From the NCBI RefSeq assembly GCF_000204055.1, contig NW_006768822.1:151122-215121 (forward strand): a stretch of DNA of 64,000 bases, given 5' to 3'. Positions 31,437-45,400 of this stretch are shown one piece after another. This DNA comes from Melampsora larici-populina 98AG31. Its lineage: Eukaryota > Basidiomycota > Pucciniomycetes > Pucciniales > Melampsoraceae. The notes beneath the pieces were generated by a model. That model was not told where the DNA came from. It ran no database searches and saw only the letters and a program-made list of their open reading frames with translations. Position numbers and translations under genes: made by a program. The stretch's first letter is position 1, and the number at the start of each line of letters is the position of its first letter.

Positions 31437-34400
31437 TCATCTAATTTCCACATAACGTGATTTGATGCTTTTCTTTGTAGCAGGTTTTTTACTACCAATC
31501 ATGCTAGGTGGTGGTGGTGGTAATCCAGCTGAAGTTGAAGATGGTGTAGTATCTGACACCTGTTGTATTGGCGGAGGTGATGCTGTTGGGGTTGAATTCA
31601 GATCAGATGATGAAATTGAATTTCTTAGATATGTAGTAGGTTGTGAGAGTCGATGTTGTGATGGTGGTGGTGGATTGGCTCCATTAGTCATATTGGACAT
31701 GGTTCGATTGATGGCAGGTGGGGGTGGGAAAGCTCCATTAGCCGCTGGTGAGCGCATCGCGCTGGTCGGTGACGCTGTCTGTGCTCTAGCTGGCGGTGGT
31801 GGCGGTGTGTTGGGAGTGCTTGAAGTAGACGCCTGACCAGGCTGATCAGAGAAGATAAAGCGTGATCGGTTAAGTATCTCTCGCCTGCTTGAAAAAAGAG
31901 CGAGCAACTTACTTTACGGCTAACCCATCGCTTGGTTTCAGGATCGTAAACAAGAGATACTTCTTCGCCTAAATTAGCTTTGACTGGTGCTCCATTGGTA
32001 GGTGCTGATGCGTCACGTTTAAACCAACGACCTAGCCAGGAGCTTGACGCAGACGGTTTTACGCCTATCATTCAAGAAGATTATCATCATTGACTCAGTC
32101 TTCGATATTATCAAAAGGCAGAGGTCCGAAATTCAGAAAAAGGGAGACAACCCACTCTTGTCATCAGGTTTCAGGCTTGAACCCGTTGGCTTGTGATTAT
32201 CGCTGCCTTTCTTGTCATTCGATGCAGAATCATCATCATCATCACCCCTGTTGCCCCCACCGCTTTTCTCCCTCTTTCGGTTGTTATTACCCAAACCCAA
32301 GTCATCATCATCATCATCATCGTCATTGTAAGCCGCTTTAGATGAGTCATCGCGGTAATTAGTAAAATCGGCGTTATTGCTTGTGGAGAATGAAGGTATA
32401 CCAAATGACGCCATGGGGTCAATGAAACCAGATCCATCATCAGCTGCAATTGGGGCAGATCCTGCGTCGAAAGTCGTAAAAGTCACTGGAGGTATAGAGC
32501 TGGAAGTCGCTCCTCCTGTTGAAGCAGCTGCTTCCCACCATCCACCACCTCCACCTCCTCCTCCTCCCGCAGGTACAACGGTCGTAGGCGTTGCAGTTTT
32601 GGAGGAATCGTCTCTCACGTTCCGTTGGGATTCTGTCAAGAAGGGCTGAGTGATAGTGGGATCATCGTCCTCCGCATGGGAATACCAATCGGATGAGCTG
32701 TATCCAGTTACCAGTGCTGAGGTTGATCTCTGCCGAGGGTCTCTTTCATAAGAGGTCGTTGATGAGTACCCACCACCAGATGCAGGTCGTTGGAGTGATG
32801 AGCCATGTTGAAATGGTGCCGAGAATGCTGGGACACCAAACCTCAAATCACTAGACGATTGCGCTCGTGAAAGAGTTCCAGATGAACTAGCAGGTGATAT
32901 TGAGCTGTAATGGGAAAATGGACCGATAGCTTGATTGGGCAACGTCAGGCCCGGACCCCCGTTGTTACCACTTTCTGTATTTCCCTCGTCATCCCCCGCA
33001 ACGAACTTGTGTACACGGCCTTCGAGTGATTGCCAGACATTGTCGAGAGTTGGCCTAGGCATTTTGCGGGAGATCCAGGAGCTACCTTTCTCTGGTACTG
33101 GCGCAGCCGAGAGTCGGTCCGATAAGGCTTTGATCTGATCGGTGAGAGTGGCATGATAGAAAGCACACGGCTTTGTTGCCAGCTTGATTATTGCGGCAAT
33201 TGAATCACAGTACCTACACGAAGAGCCGTGGGAGGTCAGCAAAGTTCGCCAATGTTACAATTTTGCCCAGTTGACAATAACTCACTGATGTGCAGTAGCT
33301 ACCAATCCAGAAGTGGCGTATTCGTAGGCCACAGCGAGCTTGTAGCCTTGAATATGGGGTATGCCGATGAAAGTATCTTGGCCCTTACCAACAACGGCCA
33401 ATGATAGGGCAAATTCTAAGACTTCTGTCAACATCACAGCCTCGACATTCACACCTGGGCCTGTATGGGACGCTTGCATATGGCACCCGAGCAGGGATAT
33501 ACGAGTGCCATTTTCCATGCCAACGATCGGAGAAAGACCATTGGATAACAAATAACTAAAAGGCAAACTTGTTTAGTTTCACAGCTCGGACCGCAAGAGA
33601 CACAAAGTCCTCACCATGCATGCGCCGCGTAAACCCGGTTGTTGCTCAACAAAGTGTCACCCAAGCTCGACAAGAAAGGAGTTGTACCAGGAACACGATT
33701 GGCAATTGTCAGGGCAACTGTTGATCTCCATTGGTTCAACGTTTCATGTGGCAACTTTGCGGCTGGGTGTCTGAACTCAGGTTTATTTGCCGGGACAGGA
33801 GATGACGTCCTTGAATTGGATGCCGAAGAGGGTACGGTCATCGCCATTCCATAAGGATTGGGGGCAAGAGAAGGACTAGATCGAGCCATCGAGTTACCAG
33901 AAAGAATACTATGTGGAATAAACTCTTCCACTGAAAATAGTCACATCACATAAGTTATCTATCTGTATTAGACAGGCGAAAAACCGTTTGACTCACTTGC
34001 AGCAGGACCTGCACCAGCGAAAAGACTATACAGGGCTCGCAAGCTTTCTCTTCCATTCGACTGAGAATCTGAGGCACCACTTGAGCCTGAAGAAACCGGA
34101 GTACCCAGCTCATAACGTACAAAATCTCGGACTGTTTCTCGCCAGGTGTCATGGCCGAGACTATTCGCAATCACAAGGGCATGTGCCCACATTTTTTGTT
34201 CCGATGCGAATTTCAGTGCATTTGGACGATCACCTTGTGAAAGCAAGGCTTGAATCCGGTCCAGATTACTGGCTGTGACAGTATAGGTAGCAACTGTGTC
34301 AGAAGGGGGTGAGTGAGAGACGGAAGGGGATGAGAAACCAGCATCGAAGAGTAGCGGCTCGACTGCGAGTGTCGAAGGACTTGTTTTTCCGGTTGGTGAG

Positions 34401-37400
34401 CGAAGAGAGACCGATTTCAAAGCAATGCGCACTGCTTCGTCTACTTTAGGTCTGGATGACAGGGCAGAACAGTGGGATGAGTATATATGCAATGATTACG
34501 TTGAACTCTCACACTTACGATCCACTTAATTTGCCTTCGTTTTCAAGCATGATTTTTAAAAGTTTCAAGACCAATAGTTTGTCCTGAACCTGTTCCGTCT
34601 TCATGATATGAGCTTCGACAGCCCCGCCATCCGTATGAAGGGTTTTCGTGTTGCTTTGTAAATAACTACACTCCTTTTCCGTCTCATCATGTCTTTCATC
34701 AAGCCATTCAGTGATCTCTTTCTTTTTCTTACCAACAGAAGACTTGCTCCCTCCTGCCATAAATAAAGGCCCCGGAAATGCTTGCAACTCGGTAGACGGA
34801 ATGAGTTGAGACAACTTGTGAACTTGTAGGGTGGTACCCGTGGAAGCCTTGGCTGCGGAACTGTAAGGATCTTCATAGCCAGCCGACGTGAACGCAGGTG
34901 CTTGTCCACCACTAGGAAATACTACTAATAACTTCCCGCCAAAACCGAAGCTAGCCAAAGGTATTTTGGCTTTCAAGCGATGCAGGCTTGGGTCACCGTC
35001 TCGATCATTTGAGGAAGCAGGTTGATGATGGCTTGAGGGCGCATAGCTCTCAGCCTCATTGAAGGCCATGAGATGAGGACTTTCGGAGACCAACATGCGA
35101 CTAGATGGACGAGTCGAGGGTCCAACGGGAGGAATTGGCGTGTCTGTGTTAGCCGGCTCATACACATTAGCAACACCTGAGTGACAAAGAGCAAACATGG
35201 TCAACAACAAAATCAAAAAAAAACACCAAAGGGATGAAAAATGATTTACTTGGCTGGTAATGGGCCGAGTACGGATCTTCAACTGGATTCTGCTGACTAA
35301 CAGAGCCTTGCACAGGTGGAACAGAATAATTGTACGGATTTTGGTCGGATGCGTGCTGACCTTCCGTGGGGGCATAGGAGTCATAGTACGATGACGCATT
35401 GACATTATCCGATGCAGATTGAGGTTGGTAGCTATCGAATGTCGGGTTATGTTGCTCGTCGGTGCCTTGGTACTGCTGATCATATACTTGTTCCGAGCCG
35501 TAATCATAGGCACCATTGTCTCGGCCCACCGTACCACCTACCACATGGTCGTAAGCATACAAGTCATGATCCATATTACTAGAGGGTCTCGTGACAGTAC
35601 CTTGATCAAGATCCGCCAAGACATCGAAGTTCGTGCGGGTCGGGGACGGCTCCGGGATATCTGAGATGGTCATCTCAGGCGTAGCGGGCTGAATCAGGAC
35701 TGCAGGAACCGTCATAAAGCTATTTGAAGAGAGGGTGTCGTTTTGAGGAACACGATCCGAGGCAGACCAACCTTGCGTCTGGCTAGCTTCGGAGAGACCT
35801 GCAGCCTCGGCACCGCTACGAGCCGCCTCAACCCCAGACTGTTGATGAGTAGTGTTCAATGTAAGCTTTTGAGTGGCCGCAATCAAAAGGTCCTCCTCTG
35901 CTGAGGGAGTGGCTGGCTGCGAGACTCCGTTGGGCTCTTCGATCAGTGGAGCGTTGGAAGAGGCCATCGGGTCTGATTCGTCGTTGGCAGACACGGCCAT
36001 TTTGAGAGGACTACTTCGCTTAGGTTTGCGATCAAATGGCACAGACATTGAATTTCCACTGGTAGGACTTGACGGGGCTTGGCCAGGCTTAGGACTAGTT
36101 GAGGATGGGGTAGAGTCTGGCGAGTGTGAGGTCATCGGTGGCGAGGATGTGATACTGCGGTTGGTTGATAAGGGTGATTCTCTACCATTGATGTTTGGCA
36201 AACCACCATAGGGTGTACGATAGGCGTCAACGTTCACGACGTTGTTAGGTGCATAAGGATCATCCGGTCGCTGGACATCATCTTGACTAGTCGAAACTTG
36301 GTGAGATCCATTATTTTGGTTCACCGCTTCATGATGGTTCATATTTTGAGATTGAATAGGTTGTGCGTATGGATCATAGTCGGTATTGCTTTGATAACTA
36401 GGTGTGGCAGATGGGAAGGAAGGGTTAGGGTTGTAAGGGTCGAAGCTTGGACTTTGATGAACGAAGTGTTGAGCAGGCTGTTGAAATCCATGGGGGCTGT
36501 ATCCCGTAGCATGAGCATTGTCAATAGTCGTATGCGAACTGTCCCATTGTAGATTTGGTCCATGCAAAGCCTGTGCTTGTGGCTGATATGCATCATCAGA
36601 GGTGATTCGGGGAGAGGTATAATTCTCGGAACCAGGGATGATCGGTGCTTGAGCAGGTCCCGATATACTGCGCTGTTTAGGTGGTGGAGGCGGAGTCTGC
36701 GCCCCAGGAGAGCCAAAGTTACCCATGCCAAATTGGTTTGTTTGACCATAACCTAGTGCTGGGCTCGACGGCAAGCTACCGGTTGTACTGGGTGCCATGT
36801 GCTTCTTTTTGCGGATAGGAGGGGGATCGTATGCATCAAATCCTTTAGGACGGGTGAAGGAAGCTGTGCTGGATTGATGAGACAGTTTGGATGTGTTTTG
36901 ATTGTGAGAATGAGAAAGAAACTGTGAATCCGTATCGAGTGAGTCATGGTGAGGCTGATAACCAACAGAAGCTGAACGTGGGATGTGACCGGACAAATGG
37001 GGAACTGTATCGTAAGGGTTGAAACTGGGACTTTCGTGGCTAGAGGTCGCATGATACGTGCTAGAGTTATCATGAAGCTGTGAAGGTGCGTAAGGGTTGC
37101 TCTCGGGATAGGACGGTATCGTATTGTTTACTGAGTGAAGAGGTGTGTTAGAAATTCCTAGGCCAGTAGTGTGATGATCTTGACCATACGTCTGTTCCGC
37201 ATAAGTATTCGATTGAGGGTGATGAGAGTAATGAGAATAAGCGGTATCAGCCTGATTAGGAATGTATGAAGCCTGAGCATAATTGTTGTAGGCATCAGTT
37301 GAAGATTGCGTCATATTCGGATTGAAGTGTTGAGTTGGGGGCGATGGGGCGGCGTAGGAGTGAGAATAGGCAATCGAGGGTAGCTGATGAGGGACACCAT

Positions 37401-37755
37401 AAGGAGCAGGGTTTGTTGAGCTAGAGAGAGTACCGTTGACGCCACAAACATTGTCGAATGGACCATTTTGCATATCGTGAGATATGTCGGTAGATGATGG
37501 GAAAGGGCCATTGGCGTTAGGATTAAAACAGTCAGGCTCTTCATGTAAGGTGGCGAAACCGGGAGGCTGGCTGGGATGACTAGAGAGGGATGAGGTTCCA
37601 AAGAAGTCATCTAATCCGCTTCCACCGCCTCCAAATAACTGACTCGCATCGCCTATGCTTGGTTTCCGTGCTTGATGGTTTGGAACAGTAGTGGTAGTAG
37701 TAGTAGCATCAGAGTTGAGCTTGTTGAAAGAGAGAGGTGAATGATCAGTAGACAT
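31437..37755 (-). CDS. SEC16: Sec16, COPII scaffold of ER exit sites
   Basis: Eight exons (37755-35250, 35176-34519, 34451-33997, 33930-33615, 33555-33286, 33213-32156, 32064-31913, 31841-31437) sum to 5820 nt, 1939 residues. The long N-terminal ~830 residues are disordered, rich in Ser, Asn, Pro, Gln, Tyr. Then follows the Sec16 central conserved domain (FGFGGKLLVVFP, LQVHKLSQLI, FPGPL) and the Sec23-binding helical ACE1 domain (LLSQGDRPNALKFASEQKMW, HALVIANSLG). The C-terminus has the conserved SWLGRWFKR and LVYDPETKRWV motif and a Pro-rich tail ending SIKSRYVEIR. Sec16 organises COPII coat assembly on the ER membrane. Odd points are an Asp8 and a Gly8 homopolymer in the sixth exon. That exon's 5' splice site (GTGGGT, 32155) is the weakest in the model. 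Confidence 0.92.
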
Positions 37756-37788
37756 CTGTAGTGATGAAGTTTGAAGTATGTTGGATCG

Positions 37789-37853
37789 GTTCTTGTTCTT
37801 GTTCTTGTTCTTGTTTTTGTTCTGGTTCTTGTTCTTATTCTTGTTCTTGATAT
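37789..37853. repeat. Hexanucleotide TTGTTC repeat
   Basis: About ten imperfect TTGTTC units lie ~35 bp before the SEC16 start codon. On the SEC16 strand it reads GAACAA repeats, in the leader. A GGCAGT repeat (about 37935-37953) lies further upstream. Confidence 0.85.
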
Positions 37854-38931
37854 GTTTCGATTGATAAAGGTAAAAGGTAAAGAGAAAGAGAAAGAGATAT
37901 GGAAATGGACTTGAGAGTTAGAGTTGACTATCTAGCAGTGGCAGTGGCAGTGGCAATGAGAAACTGGAATCGATCAAACGATTGAAAACTAAAATCGGTG
38001 ACTCTTCAATGAAACTCATCCTCAACCTTTCACACAATTCATGCTTTGGTACGTGACAAACATCACCAAACATTTCCTTGGAATGGCTTAAGCCTTTGTA
38101 CACAAACTTCAACTTGGCCAAATGTACAAAAATAATATGGAGAATATGGCCTTGCATTGAACCCAATCTTAGATTTCAATTTGTGCATACGTTCTCCATT
38201 CAAAATAAGGCTTCCTTGAAAACACATCCACAATCAAGCTCATGACACTATTCAGAAGTCAAGATTCCAAGACCTGACTTCTTTCCATTTACCACATTCC
38301 CCTACATTGTTTATATATTTTATATGAGCAAGTAACTGTTGGGAAAAAGTGGATGATGATGAGAGGGTCAGCATGCATACGATGTGATTATCGTGCTGTT
38401 TTGCACATATTATGTGCTGATTACACCTATCCAGTGATTGATCAACCTTATGTGCTTCAGGTATTTCAGACTGATTGAGTAAAAGGTCAAGGATCAAAAT
38501 AATGCTAGCTAACAAAAGAGCTATGGCAATCTTCCAGGAATATAAACTGGCTAAAAACATCTTTACTCCTTTTGTTTTGAATGAAGTTCTTGATAACTAA
38601 TACAAAGAAATCTTTCAAAAAAGTTTCAGTATCATTGCTGATCTGTCATGAGATCATTTCCCTGATCTCTCACTATGTTTCCATACACGCATTCCAAAAG
38701 CAATCTGAACGCCGTGGTCAATATACATAGTGAGGTTTGATCCATAGAAAGTAGCACTTACTAATGATCATGTGTGCGAATCCAAGTGACCTTTGCATAG
38801 ATGAAATAAATATTCACAGATAATTTACTTGAACACTTTGATAATAATAGACTACTTCACAAAAAGAGCAAATAATTCTTTTCAAAGATATAAAAGCAAG
38901 TTCAAGGGGTTCAAAAAACAAACCAGTAATT
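37854..38931. other. Intergenic, SEC16 promoter side
   Basis: Contains the upstream region of SEC16 and the 3' region of the F-box gene, both on the minus strand. No additional gene is supported. Confidence 0.5.
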
Positions 38932-40486
38932 CTACTCATGATCTCTAATCCAACTTGGACACGTCCAATCTTCCGGTGTGCTCAACTCACTATCATCCGA
39001 ATCCGCTGTCGACGTCACGCTAAGCGTATCAAACTGTTCATCATCGTCCGCCACAACATCAGATATCTCTTCGGTATCCGATCCATCAGTCAAGTCAGCA
39101 TCATCTACAAGGTCTTCTTCTTCCTCCAACGAATCTATACTCAAACAAGAATGAAACTTGATCTTTACTTGCCTTTCGAGACACCAATTTTCAAGAAAGA
39201 TTTTTTGTTCATTCTTAGGATCTACTCTTGAAAAGATGATAACCTTTAAGCTTGGCCAAGAGTTCTCGTCAATAGAGCTAATCATGCCTTGAAGAATGTC
39301 CTCAGGTACATATAGATGTACGTGTAATCTTTCAAGCTTGGTGGCCCTTGATAAGATCTCAAAGATGCGATTCTCGAAGCTAATTCCTAGGAACGTGAAG
39401 CTTTCCAACGCCTGGAACAGGATCGGAAAACTGTGTAAAAATCCAGGCGAAAGTGACATCTCTTGACGTAGAAGGCGTATTTTCTTCAAGGTCACGAATT
39501 TCGATATGAACCTGTAAAGTGCATCATCTTTGATGTTCCAGCAGTCACTTATAAACAAAAACTTTAAAGGTCCCTTCCAGTTGAGATCGGCCCAAGTCGA
39601 ATCTGGATATTGTAAATTCTGAAGAGCGAGGTATTCCAATGAGCAAAGAGAAGCCAATGACTCACCAAGCTGGATGCTATGACTCATAGTATCGATCGCG
39701 ATAGGTAATGAACTCGTCGCTCGGAATCGGACCAGATTAGGAAGTTGAGAAACGCACTCAGCAATATCATTATGAGCCCCGAAATTGAAGCACGCACCGT
39801 TAATCTCCAACGAGGTCAGAAGGGGAAACTGAACCAAGGAAGACAGTATTTTTCGGTGAGCGTTGTTGAGATGTCTACCAATAGAGTCTTCGGGATTACT
39901 GAGCGAAGCAAGTTTGTCAAGCGGAAGAGAAGAAGGAGTGTAAAGACGTATATGCTTGACACGGTTTTGAGAGAATTTATCTAGGAATGCTTCCAGATGA
40001 TGGAAATATTTGAAGCACCTCTGATCAATGTCATCATTGTCGCCCAACAGAGGTACTGTAGCTTGAATCGCACGAACGTGTCTGGTTGGAGGATACAGAG
40101 TTGTATGAGCCGCATTCACCTTACGACTTTGTTTTCGCAAAAAGAGTATTGTCTGTTGGGTTTTTGCAGATTTTGCATCAGCACTTTCTACTTCTTTCAT
40201 GTTAGATGATAAAAAAGTGCTTACCTTCCAGCGAAAAGATTCGCAGCTCTTCCTCAGTCTTGAATTGACATGAGATAGTGCCATAAAGGAGAGTGCTATA
40301 AGATCATATGGAGACAATCAACAGTGAGCTAACATTCAAGATACACGTCAAGAAAACTTCATGATTCGTACCTGTTCCACATTTTCCATTGTATGGATGA
40401 CGTGCCTTTTCGCGCTCTTTGGCATCCAGATCGATCAGATAGTAAATTATCTCTTCTAGAATCTCGGCGGGCAATTGGTCAAGCAT
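38932..40486 (-). CDS. F-box protein with LRR-like region, 492 aa
   Basis: Two exons, 40486-40372 and 40295-38932 (intron GTACGA...ATAG), sum to 1479 nt. The F-box starts at the N-terminus (LDQLPAEILEEIIYYLI) and is split by the intron, continuing ALSFMALSHVNSRLRKSCES. F-boxes bind Skp1 in SCF ubiquitin ligases. Residues ~140-400 contain LRR-like hydrophobic periodicity (LTSLEINGACF, LEYLALQNLQYP, LKFLFISDCWNIKD, LERLHVHLYVPED), the probable substrate-binding surface. The C-terminal ~75 residues are strongly acidic. The start at 40486 puts the F-box at the first residues; the frame stays open upstream to 40618, so a longer N-terminus is possible. The substrate cannot be inferred. Confidence 0.75.
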
Positions 40487-40849
40487 CTTGTGAGCGATTA
40501 GAAAAGGTACCTTAGGTTTGATTTTGAATTGTCTGAGAAGATTATTGATGAATATTTGAAAATTTGATAGTTGTTGGTGGTGATAGCTTCGTAGAACGAA
40601 CCTCCATTCTTTTGACACGAAAACATTTTATAACCATAGTATGGAAAGCAAAAGCTAGGTTGGGTCACTTGATCGCTTTCGAGGAAAACTCTGCTTTGCT
40701 TTCAGCGTAGATATGAGGCGTGGTACGAGCATCAGATAACAGGTCACTGGTTCCTTGTAGCAGCGTGAAGACGTTTGTTCCAAATGTGCGTCATTTTGAT
40801 GATCAGAAAATAGCCTCGCTTTTGGAATCGAAAAGCCAATGTATTTCTG

Positions 40850-41542
40850 CTATTCAGTCATTAGTGATGTTCGACTCCTTACGCGCCAACTTTTCCAAGA
40901 CGAACGGTCTTCAAGGCAAAAACGTAAGCTGGATTCATCTTCCCGAAATACATAAGAGATTGGATTATGTCCTTCACATTTGATGCTTGAAGAAATCACC
41001 GTGATCGCAAACTTCGTTGAAATGGAAGTAGATTGGACTACGACCCTTTCCTTTAGCCACTGTCTCAAAAGGCCTGAAACCACTCGCAGTGAATATCAAG
41101 TCGTCCAAGAGAAAAGCCTCGTTATATATATATCTGTCGTGATGAATCAACCTGCGCCTTTCAGACGATGATCTATCGCCTGTCAAAACACACATAAAAT
41201 TCGATCCATCCATCTTTGTCTGGCGTTGGATCCAAGCAAATCCATCGATGCTGTAATCCGATCGCATCTCGATGAAAGTGCAAAATTGATAAATTTAAGG
41301 CTGCATGTTAGAAGTGTATTCCTTTGCTTGAGATGGGCAATGTGGTCGCAGATCCCTCGACATATTTCAAAAGTAACTGCATCAGATATGTCCGAAGCGA
41401 ATGTCCGGAAGAGATGGTTGCTTTTAAAATCAAAAAGCCAACTCGGTCCTACCAACTCTAGAAGGTAATTGATGTCGTTCCACCCGAGACGTGAGAAGCT
41501 TTCCAGAACCAACAAAAAGGAAAAGGTAAGCTGACTTTCCAA
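40850..41542 (-). pseudogene. Possible broken or multi-exon gene, function unknown
   Basis: Reading leftward, two open stretches in different frames look coding: one with LELVGPSWLFDFKSNHLFR and ICRGICDHIAHLKQR (about 41542-41290), another with DYSIDGFAWIQRQ and DGSNFMCVLTGDRSS (about 41270-40974). The join near 41280 has no convincing splice pair, so there may be a frameshift. I do not recognise the product. It lies head to tail upstream of the F-box gene and could be a decayed lineage-specific gene. Confidence 0.35.
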
Positions 41543-42431
41543 ACGAAAGGATTATTTCCTGCCTTCATATTTTCTTCTATTTAACGGTAAATCCAATTGG
41601 GTAGATTCCAAGTCAATTCAGGCGGGCCTAAACAAATGGGAGTTGAGGGACTTTGCAGACCAAGATTTGCTATATGTACCTCAAGGCTCAGACCCAAGGA
41701 GAGCCGCAAAAGATAACCAAACTCTTTGAAGACAGTGAAGATACTTGGTTGACATTCAATTACACTGACTAATCTGAAATTCCCATCAGTGCTTGATTAG
41801 CAGGTAACCTAATGTTGGTCAATTTGTTCAATAGACCACTCTTGGTATTTAAAGTTTGAACAAGCTGGCTACCAAAACCTGATTAAGATATTCTTCATTC
41901 ATTCAATCATCGTCCAGTACATAGACCTTAATGGAGACAAAAAACTCATAAAGATGTCAAAAACATCACTTCATTTTTTTCTATAGAGAAAGCAAACATC
42001 TAAAGCACAAGCGCACCCATATATTAATCTATAAATGAACACAAACACACACATGGTCTTCAACAACTTCATATCATTTGACTCTTTGTTTATAAGGAAA
42101 ATGATAAAACAAAAAAAGTAAAGAGAAGAAGAAAAGAAATCTATCGGTAAGGAAACCTCCATATCCTTGTATCAAAACTCATTAATTATTTACACAGTCG
42201 AGAGAAAGATAGAGAGATGGAGATGTTGAGAAAGTGAATTGAAAGAAAACTTCATGCCACCACACACAAAACGGATTTCTCCTTCTATCATTGATCTTTG
42301 ACTGAAGAGATGCTGCTGTCCAATGCATGATTGGAAAATAGATTTTAAAAGGTTTTTAATTTAAAGGGTTTTAATCTAGCAATAAAAAATCGAACGCCAA
42401 CTGGTCAAAATCGTACACAATCGATCAAACC
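41543..42431. other. Intergenic, 3' region of the eEF3 gene
   Basis: AT-rich, no gene supported. The part next to 42431 is the eEF3 3' untranslated region on the minus strand. Confidence 0.5.
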
Positions 42432-45400
42432 TTAATGCTCGTCCTCTGTAATTGAACAAAAACGAGATATTGTCAATCATTTGATCCAGTTTTGTGAAAT
42501 AGTTTGTATGCATAGGAATATCAAAAAAGCAACTTACCAGTGTCGGTATCTGGTTCACGAGGTGCGCCAGTAGAATCAGACAACCAACGCAATTTACGCA
42601 TCCGTCTACGCTCTTCACGATCCTTCAATTGTTTACGCGTCAACTTCTTTTTCTTCACCACCGGCATTGCATTAGGATCAGCTGCCTCGGCTTCGTTACC
42701 CGAGTTGGTAGCAGAGGGTGTAGCGCTAGCCAATGGAGTAGCGCTCTTGCTACCAGAAGGTGTATTCTTCTTACTGTTAAGACCGTTTCCAAGGGTTCGT
42801 TTACCATCCTCAAATGCATCTCCTTCCACTACAGCTGCTTTACCCTTATGAATCAATTTACCACCTTCAACATTCCAAATCTCCGGGCAAAGGGCTCCAA
42901 CAAACTCTTCGTTGTGTGAAATACAGACAAATGCACCTGCCCAGTCTCGGATAGCGACTGCCAATCCACCCAAGGCGTCTCGGTCTAAGAAATTTGTCGG
43001 CTCATCGAGAATGAGGACTTGAGGTTTGCTCCACAATGCGGCACTACAAAATTTACGGACTCATCAGATATCAGAATGAGCTGAGAATCGCAAGGGAAGA
43101 CACTTACGCAATGACTACTTTAACCTTCTGTCCTCCACTCAATCCTTTCAGCTCGTTGTATTCGGCAATATCACCGTCAAGACCAACATCAATTAAATGT
43201 GATCGGATGCTGAAGATAGGTTTGAAGATCAGCTTCAGTTCCACAGATCAAAAAGATACCTAAAACAAACACCTACACTTTGAATGACAAATCACGGGAA
43301 CCAGACCCTTCTCTAGAAGCCTCAAGATCATCGTGTTCTTGTACAAGCTTACTGAACCCAGCCTCAATCAACTTCTCACGCGGAAGCCAGGAATTGTGCT
43401 TGTGGTCCATATTTTTCCATTTACACTCATATTGGAATGATTTTTTCAATTTTTGTCGACCAATGATCATCTCCAATTTTCTCTTCTCTCCATTCTTGCC
43501 TTCGATGGGAACCTCCATTTGACGTTTTTCTTCTTCCGACAGTACTCGTGACTGTTGAAACAAAAATGGTGTAATCAGCATCTATCATGTATCACGGAGT
43601 ATCTGAAACGGTGTCAGTTTTGGGACGTTTGACTCACAGCCTTCATTGCTTGCTCACGATCGTGACCATCCTGATATCTCCATGCAATGTACTGCACAGC
43701 AGTTTTTTCCATATGAGCACCAATATTGTGGAAGGCATGCTGAGCGACATACGCGACTCGCAAGTTAGGGTGCTTTTCGATTTTGCCAGAGTCAGGAACG
43801 GTTTCTCCGGTCAAGAGTTTGATTAAGGTTGATTTTCCAGCTCCGTTAGGTCCAACCACACCGACTCGAGACGATAAGGTGACAGCGCAAGATGCATTCA
43901 TCAAACTAGGTTTAGGTGCTCCGGGATAGGTAAAGGTCACGTTGGTGGCCTTGAGGATGGCTCGAGTCTGTGATCGAACACCCATCAAGGCACCGGGGGG
44001 AGGGAAGACGAATTTGACGAGGGAGGCAGAAAGGGTGTAATAACTTTTTGCAGCGGGATATTTCTCGACGAATTTAGACAAATTACCCCGGTAGTATACC
44101 AACTGCTTGGTCTGGTAATGAATGATGTCCGTGCAAATTGAGTCCAGGAAACCAGAGTCGTGCGAGACAGTCAAGATGGTGACCCGAGTTTGAGCTTTCA
44201 AATAATCTTGAAGCCACTCAATTGATGCTCGATCTAAATGGTTAGTCGGCTCATCGAGTAAAAGTAGATCTGCATCACAAAGCATGGCCCGAGCCAACGC
44301 TAGTCGCATCTTCCAGCCTCCGGAGAGAGAGTCGACCTTGGCCCCCTGACGCGCCGAGTCAAATCCGAATTCCTTCATTCGTTCGGAGATCTGGTCTTCT
44401 GTCAAGTTCTTGGCTTTGACAAACTTGTCCGCGATCAAGAAGGAAAGACAAGTGGCTTCGGAATCTTCACCATCAATATCATGCTCGACGTAGAAAGTCG
44501 AGACATTTTCTGGAAAGTTTTCGATCTGGTGACGATTGATCGCTTTCTGTAGGCGAGAATGACACGATCAAAGAGTTAATTTCAAGGTGACATGTGATGT
44601 AGGGATGAGAAATGTGTAGGAAAAGAAAACGTACTAGAAGAGTACTTTTACCGCAACCGTTGGCTCCACATACACCGTACCTCCAACCTCGTCTCAATTT
44701 CAGCATGGTATGGTTGAGTAACAAGAGACCTCCATAAGCCAGGGAGAAGGTCAGATCAACAATCTTCTCAGTAGGATCATCGTCGTCATCACCAGCAGCT
44801 TTGAAGTATCGTTCCTTGTCAATCTCGAGCCATCGTTTCAAGTTCTCCTTAGCAATCTGCTCGGCCGTGGCAGCAGGAATGAATCGTGACAGGTATGGTA
44901 CAGTGTATTTGGTCCATTGCGCCTCGTCAAAGTCACGCTTACGTACTAAGCTGGCGATGCAGGTAGCTTGGTAGGTCAAAGAGGTGTGCATGAATGCGTC
45001 TGTGTCTTCATTGGCGAACTTCTTGATTAAGAGAACGAGGGATTTCTCTGCAAGCATCTGATCCTCGTCCACGAGTTTCATAGCAGGGGTGCCGGGAATA
45101 GATGAGATCGGGCTAGCGCCGGTACTACCAAGACCAGTCTTCTTCAAGTTGGCAATCGTTTCTTCGTCGGCACCGGCCGAAATGGTGAGTGTGTTGACGG
45201 CCTGAAGGGCGAACTCTCGAACTTCCGGGAAGGAGGCAGTTTCCGCAATTCGATGAACACCAGGGAAAAGATTCTTCAGGTGGTGATGGGCGAGATCGGG
45301 CGATCGAACGAGCTTGAAGAGATTGCCGACCAAGATGACAGTCTGACGTTGAACAACAGAGCTACGATCGGACAGAGCACGCTGGAGTAAGGGTACAAGG

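Noticed and set aside
31462..31836. Gly/Val-rich 124-residue frame opposite SEC16
   Set aside because: It is the antisense shadow of the Pro-rich SEC16 C-terminus.
35419..36756. Several plus-strand open frames within SEC16
   Set aside because: Shadows of the Ser/Asn/Pro-rich coding strand.
40720..40983. 87-residue plus-strand open frame upstream of the F-box gene
   Set aside because: It overlaps an equally plausible minus-strand frame, has no motif and no initiation context.
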